Assembly: GCA_003240775.1 (NCBI GenBank) | Contig: QFNI01000007.1 | Coordinates: forward strand, 1 to 64,000 | Reading direction: 5' to 3' | DNA: 64,000 nt | From: Mesorhizobium amorphae | GTDB taxonomy: Bacteria > Pseudomonadota > Alphaproteobacteria > Rhizobiales > Rhizobiaceae | Part shown: positions 50,793 to 58,795 of the stretch, in pieces | Layout of the letters: each line of letters opens with the position of its first letter | How positions within the stretch are numbered: the stretch's first letter is position 1 | The notes under the pieces: model-generated | The model's database searches: none | Told to the model about the DNA's origin: nothing | The model's input: the letters and a program-made list of their open reading frames with translations, nothing else | Made by a program: the position numbers and the translations under genes

Positions 50793-51261
50793 GCTCTCCG
50801 TGCGCAAGGCCGAAAAAGCCGACATTCCCACAGTCCTTGCGCTCTACGCCCAGGCCGACTTCAACGACGGGCGCGTGGTGTCCGTGGCCGAGGCCGAAGC
50901 GCTCTTCGACACGTTCTCGCGCTATCCCGACTATGCGGTCTATCTCGCCGAGATCGAGGGCGAGCCCGTCGGCACATTCTGCCTGATGCGGGTGGACAAC
51001 ATCGCGCATTGGGGGACGCCGGTCGCGATGGTGGAAAGCGTCGTCGTGTCCGAGCATCACCAGCGCCGGGGCATCGGCCGCCTGATGATGCAGGAAGCGG
51101 CCGGACTTGCGCAGGCCAAGGGCTGCTACAAGCTCGTGCTCTCCTCCAACCAGAACTCGGCCCACGCCCACGCCTTCTATGCCGCGCTCGGCTTCACCCG
51201 CTACGGCTTCTCCTTCAAGCTCGAGCCGCCGGCGATCACGGACAAGGGGATTGCCGCATGA
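50785..51261 (+). CDS. GNAT N-acetyltransferase in the phn operon (PhnO-like)
   Basis: A 158-residue GNAT protein. The acetyl-CoA site is in VESVVVSEHHQRRGIGRLMM, and the fourth motif is YKLVLSSNQNSAHAHAFYAA. It overlaps phnJ by 8 bp and phnK by 4 bp, so it is fully built into the C-P lyase operon. By position it may acetylate aminoalkylphosphonates as PhnO does, helping use or detoxify compounds such as aminomethylphosphonate. PhnO is otherwise usually at the operon end; substrate is inferred from context. Confidence 0.88.
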   Translation: MSELSVRKAEKADIPTVLALYAQADFNDGRVVSVAEAEALFDTFSRYPDYAVYLAEIEGEPVGTFCLMRVDNIAHWGTPVAMVESVVVSEHHQRRGIGRLMMQEAAGLAQAKGCYKLVLSSNQNSAHAHAFYAALGFTRYGFSFKLEPPAITDKGIAA

Positions 51262-52031
51262 CGACGCCGCTTCTTTCCGCGCGCAACCTTTCCAAGCGCT
51301 ACGGCGCGCGGCTCGGCTGCGCGGATGTTTCCTTCGATCTCTACGAGGGCGAGGTGCTGGCCGTGGTGGGCGAGTCGGGCTCGGGCAAGTCGACGCTGCT
51401 CGGTCTGATCTCGACCGAACTGGCGGCGACATCGGGCTCGGTGCACTACCGCTTCCGCGACGGGCAGACGCGCGATCTCGCGAGCCTGTCGGAATCCGAG
51501 CGCCGCTTTCTCCTGCGCACCGACTGGGGCTTCGTGCGCCAGGACGCGCGCGAGGGGCTGAGGATGGGCGTGTCGGCCGGCGGCAATGTGGGCGAGCGGC
51601 TGATGGCCGTGGGCGAGCGGCATTACGGCCAGATCCGCGCCAAGGCCGAGGACTGGCTCGGCCGCGTCGAGATCGAGGCCTCGCGCACCGACGACATGCC
51701 CGGCTCGTTCTCGGGCGGCATGCGCCAACGCCTCCAGATCGCGCGCAACCTCGTGACGCACCCGCGCATCGTGTTCATGGACGAGCCGACTTCGGGCCTC
51801 GACGTTTCCGTGCAGGCGCGCCTGCTCGACCTGATCCGCGGGCTGGTGGCCGATCTCGGGCTGGCGGTGGTGATCGTCACCCACGACCTCGCGGTCGCCC
51901 GCCTGCTGTCGCACCGGACGCTGGTGATGCGCGGCGGGCATGTGGTGGAGACCGGCCTCACCGACCAGGTGCTCGACGACCCGCAGGCTCCCTACACCCA
52001 ACTCCTCGTTTCCTCGGTGCTGCCCGCATGA
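51258..52031 (+). CDS. phnK: C-P lyase accessory ATPase PhnK
   Basis: A 257-residue ABC-type ATPase without a permease. Walker A is GESGSGKSTLL, the signature FSGGMRQRLQIARNL and Walker B IVFMDEPTSGLD. The LRTDWGFVRQDAREGLRM region is PhnK-specific. PhnK binds the PhnGHIJ core and its ATP use couples to turnover. It overlaps the GNAT gene and phnL by 4 bp each. Confidence 0.96.
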   Translation: MTTPLLSARNLSKRYGARLGCADVSFDLYEGEVLAVVGESGSGKSTLLGLISTELAATSGSVHYRFRDGQTRDLASLSESERRFLLRTDWGFVRQDAREGLRMGVSAGGNVGERLMAVGERHYGQIRAKAEDWLGRVEIEASRTDDMPGSFSGGMRQRLQIARNLVTHPRIVFMDEPTSGLDVSVQARLLDLIRGLVADLGLAVVIVTHDLAVARLLSHRTLVMRGGHVVETGLTDQVLDDPQAPYTQLLVSSVLPA

Positions 52032-52747
52032 CCGCGCCCGTTCTCTCGCTCCGCAACGTCGCCAAGGATTTCACGCTGCACCTGCGCGGCGGCAATGTGA
52101 TCCCCGTGATGGCTGACGTGTCGTTCGACGTGATGCCGGGCGAATGCGCGGTGCTCGGCGGGCCCTCGGGCATCGGCAAGTCGTCCATCCTCAAGATGGT
52201 CTATGGCAATTATCGCGCGAGCACGGGCTCGATCCTGCTGCGTGACGGCGCCGTTCAGGTCGACATCACGAAGGCCGAGCCGCGCGAGGTGCTGCGCCTG
52301 CGGGGAAGCGTGGTCGGCTATGTCAGCCAGTTCCTGCGCGTGATCCCGCGCGTGTCCGCGCTCGACATCGTGGCGGAGGCGGCACGGGGGCCGGGCGTTT
52401 CCGAGCGCGAGGCGCGCGAGCACGCCGAACACCTTCTGGCGCTTCTCGCCCTGCCGCCCAAGCTCTGGCCGCTGCCGCCAGCGACATTCTCGGGCGGCGA
52501 GCAGCAGCGCGTGAACATCGCACGCGGCTTGGCCGCCCCCCGCGCGCTCCTGCTTCTGGACGAGCCCACCGCCTCGCTCGACGCCCGCAACCGCGAAACC
52601 GTGATGGGCCTGATCGAAAGCAAGAAGCGGGAGGGCGTTGCCATTCTCGGCATCTTCCACGACGAGGATGTGCGCGATGCGGTGGCGAGCCGCATCATCG
52701 ACGTGTCCCGCTTCGCGCCTGCCCCGAAAGAACCAGTCCATGCTTGA
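52028..52747 (+). CDS. phnL: C-P lyase accessory ATPase PhnL
   Basis: A 239-residue ABC-type ATPase. Walker A is GGPSGIGKSSILKMVYGNY, the signature FSGGEQQRVNIARGL and Walker B LLLLDEPTASLD. PhnL works with PhnI, PhnG and PhnH in the first reaction. The GGPSGIGKSS variant of Walker A is normal for PhnL. Its end overlaps phnM by 8 bp. Confidence 0.96.
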   Translation: MTAPVLSLRNVAKDFTLHLRGGNVIPVMADVSFDVMPGECAVLGGPSGIGKSSILKMVYGNYRASTGSILLRDGAVQVDITKAEPREVLRLRGSVVGYVSQFLRVIPRVSALDIVAEAARGPGVSEREAREHAEHLLALLALPPKLWPLPPATFSGGEQQRVNIARGLAAPRALLLLDEPTASLDARNRETVMGLIESKKREGVAILGIFHDEDVRDAVASRIIDVSRFAPAPKEPVHA

Positions 52748-53891
52748 GCCCGAAAGCTTCGTTCTCGAAAACGCGGCGCTGATCCTGCCGAACCAGGTGA
52801 TCGAGAAGGGGTGGCTCGCGGTGGCCGACGGGCGGATTACGGAGTTCGGCGAAGGCGAGGCGCCCGAGCGCGGCGTCGACTGCCGCGGCGACTACCTCCT
52901 GCCCGGCCTGGTGGAACTGCACACCGACCACCTCGAAAGCCATTTCGCGCCGCGCCCGCATGTGCGCTGGCACGCGCTTTCGGCGGTAACGGCGTATGAC
53001 GCTCAGATCGCGGCATCCGGCATCACCACCGTGTTCGACAGCTTGCGCGCGGGCTCGGACGCCGATTCGGCCTCGATCGGCGCGGACCTCCTGGCGCTCG
53101 CCGAAGCGCTCGCCTCGGCGAAGACGCTCGGCGCGCTCAGGGTGGACCACCGCACCCACCTGCGCTGCGAGATCGCTTCGGCGGATGTGGTGGAACAGGT
53201 GGAGGATTTCGCGACGCGATATCCCATCCACCTGATGTCGCTCATGGACCACACGCCCGGCCAGCGGCAGTTCCGCGACATCGAGACGTGGAAGCTCTTC
53301 TACATGCGCAAGGTGAAGTGGAGCGACGAGGAGCTTGCCCGCTTCGTCCGTCAGCGGCTCGAGATCCACGAGCGCTATGCGGCCGAGCACCGCCTGCAGC
53401 TCGTGGCGCTTTCGGAGCGGGTGGGCGCGGTGCTCGCCTCGCATGACGACGCGACCGCCGAGCATGTCGAGGAATCCGTTGCGAACGGGGTGAAGGTGGC
53501 GGAGTTTCCGACCACGGTGGAAGCGGCCGCCGCATCCCACGAGGCGCAGGTCGCGGTGATGATGGGCGCGCCCAATGTGGTGCGCGGCGGCTCGCATTCG
53601 GGCAATGTGGCGGCCGAGGTGCTGGCGCGCGAGGGGCTGCTCGACGTGCTGTCGTCGGACTACGTGCCGGCGAGCCTCCTGTTTTCCGCCTTCCACCTTC
53701 CGCGCCGGGTGCCGGAGATTGCGCTTCCCCAGGCGATCCGCATGGTCACCTCGGCGCCGGCCCAGGCGGTCGGGCTCGACGACCGCGGCGAGATCGCGCC
53801 TGGCAAGCGCGCCGACCTCGTGCGGGTCGCGGTGGCCGACGATGCGCCCATGGTGCGCCGCGTCTGGGCCGAAGGGCGCTTTGCGGCGTGA
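52740..53891 (+). CDS. phnM: Alpha-D-ribose 1-methylphosphonate 5-triphosphate diphosphatase PhnM
   Basis: A 383-residue amidohydrolase-superfamily enzyme. It removes pyrophosphate from ribose-1-phosphonate-5-triphosphate. Metal ligands include the HxDH pair in ELHTDHLESHF, with HRTHLRCEI, SLMDHTPGQRQFRD (signature) and VVRGGSHSGNVAA downstream. The final part GLDDRGEIAPGKRADLVRV is the usual small beta-domain. It ends the first coupled run of the operon; a truncated repeat separates it from phnN. Confidence 0.96.
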   Translation: MLEPESFVLENAALILPNQVIEKGWLAVADGRITEFGEGEAPERGVDCRGDYLLPGLVELHTDHLESHFAPRPHVRWHALSAVTAYDAQIAASGITTVFDSLRAGSDADSASIGADLLALAEALASAKTLGALRVDHRTHLRCEIASADVVEQVEDFATRYPIHLMSLMDHTPGQRQFRDIETWKLFYMRKVKWSDEELARFVRQRLEIHERYAAEHRLQLVALSERVGAVLASHDDATAEHVEESVANGVKVAEFPTTVEAAAASHEAQVAVMMGAPNVVRGGSHSGNVAAEVLAREGLLDVLSSDYVPASLLFSAFHLPRRVPEIALPQAIRMVTSAPAQAVGLDDRGEIAPGKRADLVRVAVADDAPMVRRVWAEGRFAA

Positions 53892-53972
53892 GATGGTGAG
53901 CGTCCCAGGGCCGGCGGCGGTTTTCAGTCCGGCATTCGTCCGGACCGGCGGGAGCGTTTCCCTCACCTCCTG

Positions 53973-53996
53973 CCCTTCCCCTCAAGGGGGAGGGAA
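53973..53996 (+). repeat. GC-rich palindromic repeat, copy 7 (truncated)
   Basis: Only the palindromic core (TTCCCCTCAAGGGGGAGGGA) is kept; the C-rich left part is replaced. It lies in the 141-bp gap between phnM and phnN and may act as a hairpin that partly separates their expression. Confidence 0.65.
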
Positions 53997-54032
53997 GACG
54001 GCGAGGCTTGCGTGTTTCGAGGAGTTCGTTCG

Positions 54033-54617
54033 ATGAGCGGCACATTCGTCTGCGTGGTGGGGCCGAGCGGGGCCGGCAAGGACACGCTGATCGCGGGGGC
54101 GCGGGCGGCGCTCGCGGGGGACCGGCGCTTCACCTTTCCCCGGCGCGTGGTGACGCGCGACGCATCCGACGCCGAGGACCACGACACGGTGTCGGTCGAG
54201 AATTTCGGCCTCATGGAGGCCAAGGGCGAGTTCGCGCTGTCCTGGGGCGCGCACGGGCTGCGCTATGCCATTCCGGGCGTGGTGGCCTCCGACCTCGCGG
54301 GGCACCGGGTTGCCGTGTGCAACCTGTCGCGCCGCGCGGTGGCGGATGCCAAGAAGCGCTTCGAGCATGTGCGCGTCGTGCTGGTGACCGCGCCGCGCGA
54401 GGTTCTGCGCGCGCGCATCCTGGCGCGCGGGCGCGAGGACGGCGCGGACCTCGACCGCCGGCTGGACCGGGAGGCGGGCACGCATACCGACGCCGACCTC
54501 ACGATCACCAACACCGGGCCGGTCGCTTCGCATGTGGCGGGCTTCACGCGCTTTCTGCAGGACCTGGCCGAAGAGGATGCGGGTGCCGCGGGCTTTCCGC
54601 TCGGACGCGCCTCGTGA
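54033..54617 (+). CDS. phnN: Ribose 1,5-bisphosphate phosphokinase PhnN
   Basis: A 194-residue kinase of the guanylate-kinase-like fold. P-loop GPSGAGKDTLIAGARAAL is at the N-terminus; FPRRVVTRDASDAEDHDTVS and SWGAHGLRYAIP contact the substrate. It converts ribose 1,5-bisphosphate to PRPP at the end of the C-P lyase route. GAGGAG precedes ATG 54033. Its stop overlaps the MOSC gene start as GTGA. No phnP gene, which makes the substrate from the cyclic phosphate, is in the window. Confidence 0.94.
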   Translation: MSGTFVCVVGPSGAGKDTLIAGARAALAGDRRFTFPRRVVTRDASDAEDHDTVSVENFGLMEAKGEFALSWGAHGLRYAIPGVVASDLAGHRVAVCNLSRRAVADAKKRFEHVRVVLVTAPREVLRARILARGREDGADLDRRLDREAGTHTDADLTITNTGPVASHVAGFTRFLQDLAEEDAGAAGFPLGRAS

Positions 54618-55150
54618 AGGTCGCAAGCGTCGCCGCGAGCCCCGGCCACTCGTTCTCCAAGGCGGTGCGGGGCGAAATCCGCCTGCTCGAAGGGCTGGGC
54701 GTGGAAGGCGACGCCCATGCGGGCGTGACGGTGAAGCATCGCTCGCGCGTGGCCAAGGACCCTACGCAGCCCAACCTGCGCCAGGTTCATCTGGTGCAGG
54801 GCGAGACGCTGGCGGAACTCAGCGCGCAGGGCTTTCGGGTGGAGCCCGGCACGATCGGCGAGAACGTGCTGACGGAAGGCATCGACCTCCTGGCGCTCCC
54901 GACCGGTGCGGTGCTGCATCTGGGCGAGCAGGCGCGGGTGGAGGTGACGGGCCTGCGCAATCCCTGCGCGCAGCTCGACAACTATCAGGCCGGCCTCACG
55001 CGCGCGGTGCTCGACCGGGACGCGGAGGGCAACCTCGTGCGCAAGGCGGGCGTGATGGCGGTGGTGCTCTCTGGCGGAACGGTGGCTGCGGGCGACCCGA
55101 TCACCGTGACCCTGCCGCCCGAACCGCACCGGCCGCTTGAAAAGGTCTGA
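54614..55150 (+). CDS. MOSC-domain protein coupled to phnN
   Basis: A 178-residue MOSC protein: GEIRLLEGLGVEGDAHAGVT, RQVHLVQGETLAEL, GTIGENVLTEGIDLLAL and the conserved Cys in VTGLRNPCAQLD. MOSC domains bind the molybdenum cofactor and transfer sulfur to or from it, or act in amidoxime reduction. Start GTG 54614 overlaps phnN by 4 bp, so it is co-translated with the C-P lyase genes. What a MOSC protein does for phosphonate use is unknown; a role in sulfur or detoxification is possible. Confidence in the fold is high. Confidence 0.9.
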   Translation: MKVASVAASPGHSFSKAVRGEIRLLEGLGVEGDAHAGVTVKHRSRVAKDPTQPNLRQVHLVQGETLAELSAQGFRVEPGTIGENVLTEGIDLLALPTGAVLHLGEQARVEVTGLRNPCAQLDNYQAGLTRAVLDRDAEGNLVRKAGVMAVVLSGGTVAAGDPITVTLPPEPHRPLEKV

Positions 55151-55226
55151 GGCCCCGCCCGAGCCTCAGGCCGGAACCCTTCTCCGTCGCTCGCAGTTTT
55201 CGGCCCGTTCACACGGAGCCAGCCCG

Positions 55227-56339
55227 ATGCAAGCACCCGTTCGCTATTTTCCCGGCGTGGAAGAGGTGAAGCCCGACGAGGCCGAGACGATCCAAGGCCT
55301 CAAGGACGCCTTCGACACGATCCTGGAAAAGACCGCCGAAGACTACGGCCACGCCGTGCGCTCCGTGCACGCCAAGTCGCACGGCATCCTGGAAGGCGAG
55401 CTCGAAGTGCTGCCGGGGCTCGCGCCCGAACTGGCGCAGGGGCTGTTCGCGAAGCCTGGCAAGCACAAGGTCTATCTGCGCATCTCCACCAATGCCGGGG
55501 ACATCCTGCCCGACGCCATCTCGTTGCCGCGCGGGCTGGCCATCAAGGTGCTCGACGTCGAAGGCGAGCGCCTCTCCGGCTCGGAAGGCACCGCGCAGGA
55601 CTTCGTGATGGTCAACGGCAAGGTGTTCCAGGCGAAGACCGCCGACAAGTTCCTAGGCAACCTCAAGCTGCTGGCCGCCACGACCGACCGCCTGGAAGGC
55701 ACCAAGAAGGTGATGTCGGCCGTGCTGCGCGGCGTGAACACGGCGCTTGAGACGGTGGGCATCGACAGCTCTGCCATCAAGACGCTCGGCGGCGCGCCGA
55801 ACGTGGAGCCGCTGGGCGAGACCTATTTCTCGGCCACGCCCTTCCGCTACGGCGACCACATCGCGAAGTTCTCGCTGATGCCCGTGGCGCCTGCCCTCAC
55901 CGCGCTGACGGGCGAGGTGATCGCGGTCGACGGGCGCGAGAACGCCATCCGCGAGGAGGTGCAGAAGGAGATGAAGGGCATCGAGGCCGAGTGGGCCTTC
56001 CGCGTGCAGCTCTGCCGGGACCTGGAGAAGCAGCCGGTGGAAGACCCGACCGTCGAGTGGGACGAAGCGGAAGCGCCCTTCCAGACGGTGGCCACGATCA
56101 GAGCGGCGCCGCAGGACAGCTGGGACGAGGCGCGCGTGCAGGAGGTCAACGAGGAGATGCGCTTCTCGGTCTGGACGGGGATCGCGGACCACCGGCCGCT
56201 CGGCAACATCAACCGCGCCCGCAACGAGCCTTACCGCCATTCGGCGAATTTCCGCGCCCGCTTCAACGGCTGCCCCTATCACGAGCCGGCAGGTGCTGCC
56301 GGCGAGGCCGAGCCCGCCCCAGCGCAGAAGAGCATCTGA
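55227..56339 (+). CDS. Catalase-family (SrpA-like) heme protein
   Basis: A 370-residue protein of the short catalase-like branch. HAVRSVHAKSHGILEGELEV holds the distal His, RISTNAGDILPDAISLPRGL the Asn-containing region, and the C-terminal half has the proximal heme part with RYGDHIAKFSLMPVAPALT. It is smaller than true monofunctional catalases and lacks their C-terminal flavodoxin. It may act on peroxides with organic co-substrates. The start ATG 55227 is preceded by GGAGCC; it lies 76 bp after the MOSC gene. Confidence 0.86.
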   Translation: MQAPVRYFPGVEEVKPDEAETIQGLKDAFDTILEKTAEDYGHAVRSVHAKSHGILEGELEVLPGLAPELAQGLFAKPGKHKVYLRISTNAGDILPDAISLPRGLAIKVLDVEGERLSGSEGTAQDFVMVNGKVFQAKTADKFLGNLKLLAATTDRLEGTKKVMSAVLRGVNTALETVGIDSSAIKTLGGAPNVEPLGETYFSATPFRYGDHIAKFSLMPVAPALTALTGEVIAVDGRENAIREEVQKEMKGIEAEWAFRVQLCRDLEKQPVEDPTVEWDEAEAPFQTVATIRAAPQDSWDEARVQEVNEEMRFSVWTGIADHRPLGNINRARNEPYRHSANFRARFNGCPYHEPAGAAGEAEPAPAQKSI

Positions 56340-56357
56340 GCCCCGCGCGCTCGGGGC
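56340..56357 (+). terminator. Short GC hairpin after the catalase-family gene
   Basis: GCCCCG pairs with CGGGGC over a 6-base loop, starting one base after the stop codon. It has no T-run, so it is only a weak terminator candidate. Confidence 0.3.
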
Positions 56358-56479
56358 GATTCGAGGCTGCGTCTTCCGGTCGGTCGGTCGGGGATGCGAT
56401 CCCGCCCGAAAGGAAAAGCCATCCTACGGGCGAAGCGGAGGGCGAGGAAAACGTCCTCTGGATGGCCGAAAATCTAAAA

Positions 56480-56509
56480 TGGACAATGTCTATAATCTTT
56501 GTAGATAAT
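56480..56509 (+). promoter_or_regulatory. AT-rich promoter of the small membrane protein
   Basis: In an AT-rich island within GC-rich sequence, TGGACA at 56480 and GATAAT at 56504 are 18 bp apart, and a perfect TATAAT lies at 56491. The gene at 56533 starts 24 bp after. This looks like a strong housekeeping-sigma promoter. Confidence 0.5.
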
Positions 56510-56532
56510 TGGGGCGCAACCGAGGCTTTCTC

Positions 56533-56661
56533 ATGGCGCACCTTTTGTCCGACCGGCCTGCCAAGTTCCTGTCCCGCTCCGCCGCCCCTCTTTGGGCGGA
56601 CCGCGCGCTTTTCGCGCTGTGCATCGGCTTCGTGAGCCTCGTGATCACCGGAGTGATCTGA
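56533..56661 (+). CDS. Small membrane protein, 42 residues, hypothetical
   Basis: ATG at 56533 starts MAHLLSDRPAKFLSRSAAPL, then WADRALFALCIGFVSLVITG forms one membrane helix, ending in VI. Its basic N-terminus would stay in the cytoplasm. No domain is named, but the short hydrophobic protein behind a strong AT-rich promoter resembles conserved small membrane proteins of rhizobia. No classical ribosome site is seen (CGAGG at 14 bases). It is too short for routine gene callers. Confidence 0.55.
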   Translation: MAHLLSDRPAKFLSRSAAPLWADRALFALCIGFVSLVITGVI

Positions 56662-56725
56662 GAGTTTCTCCAAGAGGCGGAGCGCCGCCCGACATACCCT
56701 TATGCCTGAGACGGGAGGACGCGTG

Positions 56726-57625
56726 ATGCCGATCCACTTCGCCTATTCGCAAAAGGAAGACCTGCCGCTGCCTTCCGCCTCGCGCGGCCAGCGGCTCGAC
56801 GCCAAGCGGGCCTATCCGCTTCTGGAGGAAGCGGGCTTCGACCGGGTGCTGGTGTGCGACCCATCGGGCAACACGCGCGATGCCGAGCTTGCCCGGCTGG
56901 CACTTCAAACCAGCGCCCGCCTCCAGGTGGTGTGGCCGCATGTTCCCTCCTCGGCCTCGCCCTTCTTCCTGGCGCAGACGCTTGCCGACTGGGCCGGCGG
57001 CCAGGCCGGGCGCACCGCACTTTTCATCGATCCCGGCCGCCAGGGCGAGGGCGCCGAGACGCATGCCGAGCTTCTGGCGCGGGCGGGCGAGTTCATCGCG
57101 CTTTTGCGCGAACTCTGGCACGCGAACGCGCCGCTCAGCCGCGAAGGCCGCTTCTTCCGGTTGGAGGACGCGGAACTGGAAGGCGAGCGCCGGGGGCCGG
57201 CGCCGCTCGTTCATCTCGGCGGGCGATCGGGCATCGCGCTGAAATTCGCGGGCGCCCATGCCGACACCTTCCACCTGCCGGTCTCCGCACCGGTGGAGGC
57301 CGAGCGGCTGATCGCGCGGGTGCGCGAAGCGGCCGTCAGCGTGGGCCGGAAGGCGGACGCCGTGACCTTCGCGCTGCCCGTTTCGCTCGCGGGCTTCACG
57401 GCGGGCACCAAGAACCAGGGCGGGCGCTTCGCGGCCAGGTTGGCCGAGGAACTGGCGCCGCTTCTCGAACTCGGCGTGGGCGAACTCGTGTTCGAGGGCC
57501 TGCGCGGCCAGGCTGAACTCGAAAGCTTCGCCGAGCACGTGCTGCCCCGCCTGCGGGCGGGCGGAAGCGCGAAAGCCCCCTCCCCCGTGGCACTGCCTGG
57601 TCTCTTGTGGAGCCGGCTAGCCTAA
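56726..57625 (+). CDS. Luciferase-like (LLM) flavin-dependent oxidoreductase, small
   Basis: ATG 56726 has a perfect GGGAGGA ribosome site; an ATG at 56702 lies just before it. The 299-residue TIM-barrel protein has LLM features: PLLEEAGFDRVLVCDPSGNT, LFIDPGRQGEGAETHAELLA, GRFFRLEDAELEG and LVHLGGRSGIALKFAGAHAD. It resembles the alkanesulfonate monooxygenase SsuD branch, which uses FMNH2. The protein is short for the family. Its 3' end overlaps the convergent cystathionine lyase gene by 9 bp. Substrate unknown; a role in sulfur metabolism is possible given the neighbours. Confidence 0.8.
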   Translation: MPIHFAYSQKEDLPLPSASRGQRLDAKRAYPLLEEAGFDRVLVCDPSGNTRDAELARLALQTSARLQVVWPHVPSSASPFFLAQTLADWAGGQAGRTALFIDPGRQGEGAETHAELLARAGEFIALLRELWHANAPLSREGRFFRLEDAELEGERRGPAPLVHLGGRSGIALKFAGAHADTFHLPVSAPVEAERLIARVREAAVSVGRKADAVTFALPVSLAGFTAGTKNQGGRFAARLAEELAPLLELGVGELVFEGLRGQAELESFAEHVLPRLRAGGSAKAPSPVALPGLLWSRLA

Positions 57626-58795
57626 GGCCCGCTCCAGGTCGGCCCGAAGGTCGTCCACATCCTCGATCCCCACCGACAGGCGCACCAGCCCGTCGGTGAT
57701 GCCGAGGGCTGTGCGCTGTTCGGGCGGGATCGAGCCGTGCGTCATGAGCGCGGGGTGCTCGATCAGGCTTTCCACCCCGCCCAGGCTTTCGGCCAGCGTG
57801 AAAAGCTCGGTGCGCTCCAGAAAGCGCTTGGTGCCCGCGAGATCGCGGTCGAGTTCCACTGAGATCATGCCGCCGAATGCCTTCATCTGGCGCTTGGCGA
57901 TGGCGTGCTGGGGGTGGCTGGGCAGGCCGGGATAGAGCACGCGGGCGATGTCGTCGCGCGTTTCCAGCCACTGGGCTAGGGCAAGCGCGTTGAGGGAATG
58001 GCGTTCCATGCGCAACGCCAGCGTCTTCAGGCCGCGCAGGGCGAGAAAGCTGTCGAAGGGGCCGGAGATCGCGCCCACCGCGTTCTGCAGGAATTTCAGG
58101 CCTGCAAGCGCTTCCTGGTTTCCGCCCACGACCGCCACGCCGCCCACCATGTCGGAATGGCCGTTGAGGTATTTCGTGGTGGAGTGGACCACGATGTCGA
58201 AGCCCAGTTCCAGCGGGCGCTGGCTGAAGGGGCTGGCGAAGGTGTTGTCGGCCACGGCTATCAGCCCGCGCCTGCGGGCGAGCGCCGCGACGGCTTCGAG
58301 ATCCACCACCTTGAGAAGCGGGTTGGTGGGCGTTTCCACCCAGAGCATGCGCGTTTGCGGGCGGATGGCGCGTTCCACGGCATCGAGATCGGTGAAGTCG
58401 ACGAAGCTCGCCTCAAGGCCTGCCGAGCGCTTGCGCACGCGTTCCAGCAGACGGAACGTGCCGCCATAGAGGTCGTCCGTCGCAACGAGGTGCGAGCCCG
58501 CATCCAGGAGTTCGAGCACGGTGGAGATGGCGGCAAGGCCCGACGCGAAGGCGAAAGCCTGCTCGCCGCTTTCGAGATCCGCCACCGCGCGCTCAAAGGC
58601 GAAGCGCGTGGGGTTCTGCGAGCGCGCATATTCGAAGCCCTTGTGCACGCCGGGGCTTTGCTGCCCGAAGGTCGAGGTGGCGTAGATCGGCACCATCACG
58701 GCGCCCGTCAGGGGGTCGAGGCTTTGGCCGCCGTGGATAGTGCGGGTGGCGAATGCCAGCCTGTTCGGCGTCTGGCGGTTGCGGCCTTCGGTCAT
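57617..58795 (-). CDS. Cystathionine gamma-lyase/synthase-family PLP enzyme
   Basis: A 392-residue Cys/Met-metabolism enzyme. The PLP Lys208 lies in VVHSTTKYLNGHSDMVGG; other PLP contacts are AFASGLAAISTVLELL and VETPTNPLLKVVDLE. Together with cbs just upstream it most likely cleaves cystathionine to cysteine (reverse transsulfuration), but cystathionine beta-lyase or gamma-synthase activity is possible because the family cannot be split by eye. Its start overlaps the cbs stop as ATGA, so the two are translationally coupled. Confidence 0.92.
   Translation of the reverse strand: MTEGRNRQTPNRLAFATRTIHGGQSLDPLTGAVMVPIYATSTFGQQSPGVHKGFEYARSQNPTRFAFERAVADLESGEQAFAFASGLAAISTVLELLDAGSHLVATDDLYGGTFRLLERVRKRSAGLEASFVDFTDLDAVERAIRPQTRMLWVETPTNPLLKVVDLEAVAALARRRGLIAVADNTFASPFSQRPLELGFDIVVHSTTKYLNGHSDMVGGVAVVGGNQEALAGLKFLQNAVGAISGPFDSFLALRGLKTLALRMERHSLNALALAQWLETRDDIARVLYPGLPSHPQHAIAKRQMKAFGGMISVELDRDLAGTKRFLERTELFTLAESLGGVESLIEHPALMTHGSIPPEQRTALGITDGLVRLSVGIEDVDDLRADLERALG

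Noticed and set aside
56486..56508. Second PhnF operator (ATGTCTAT ... GTAGATAA)
   Set aside because: Half-sites are imperfect and spaced by 7 bases instead of 4, and no phn gene follows; explained better as an AT-rich promoter.
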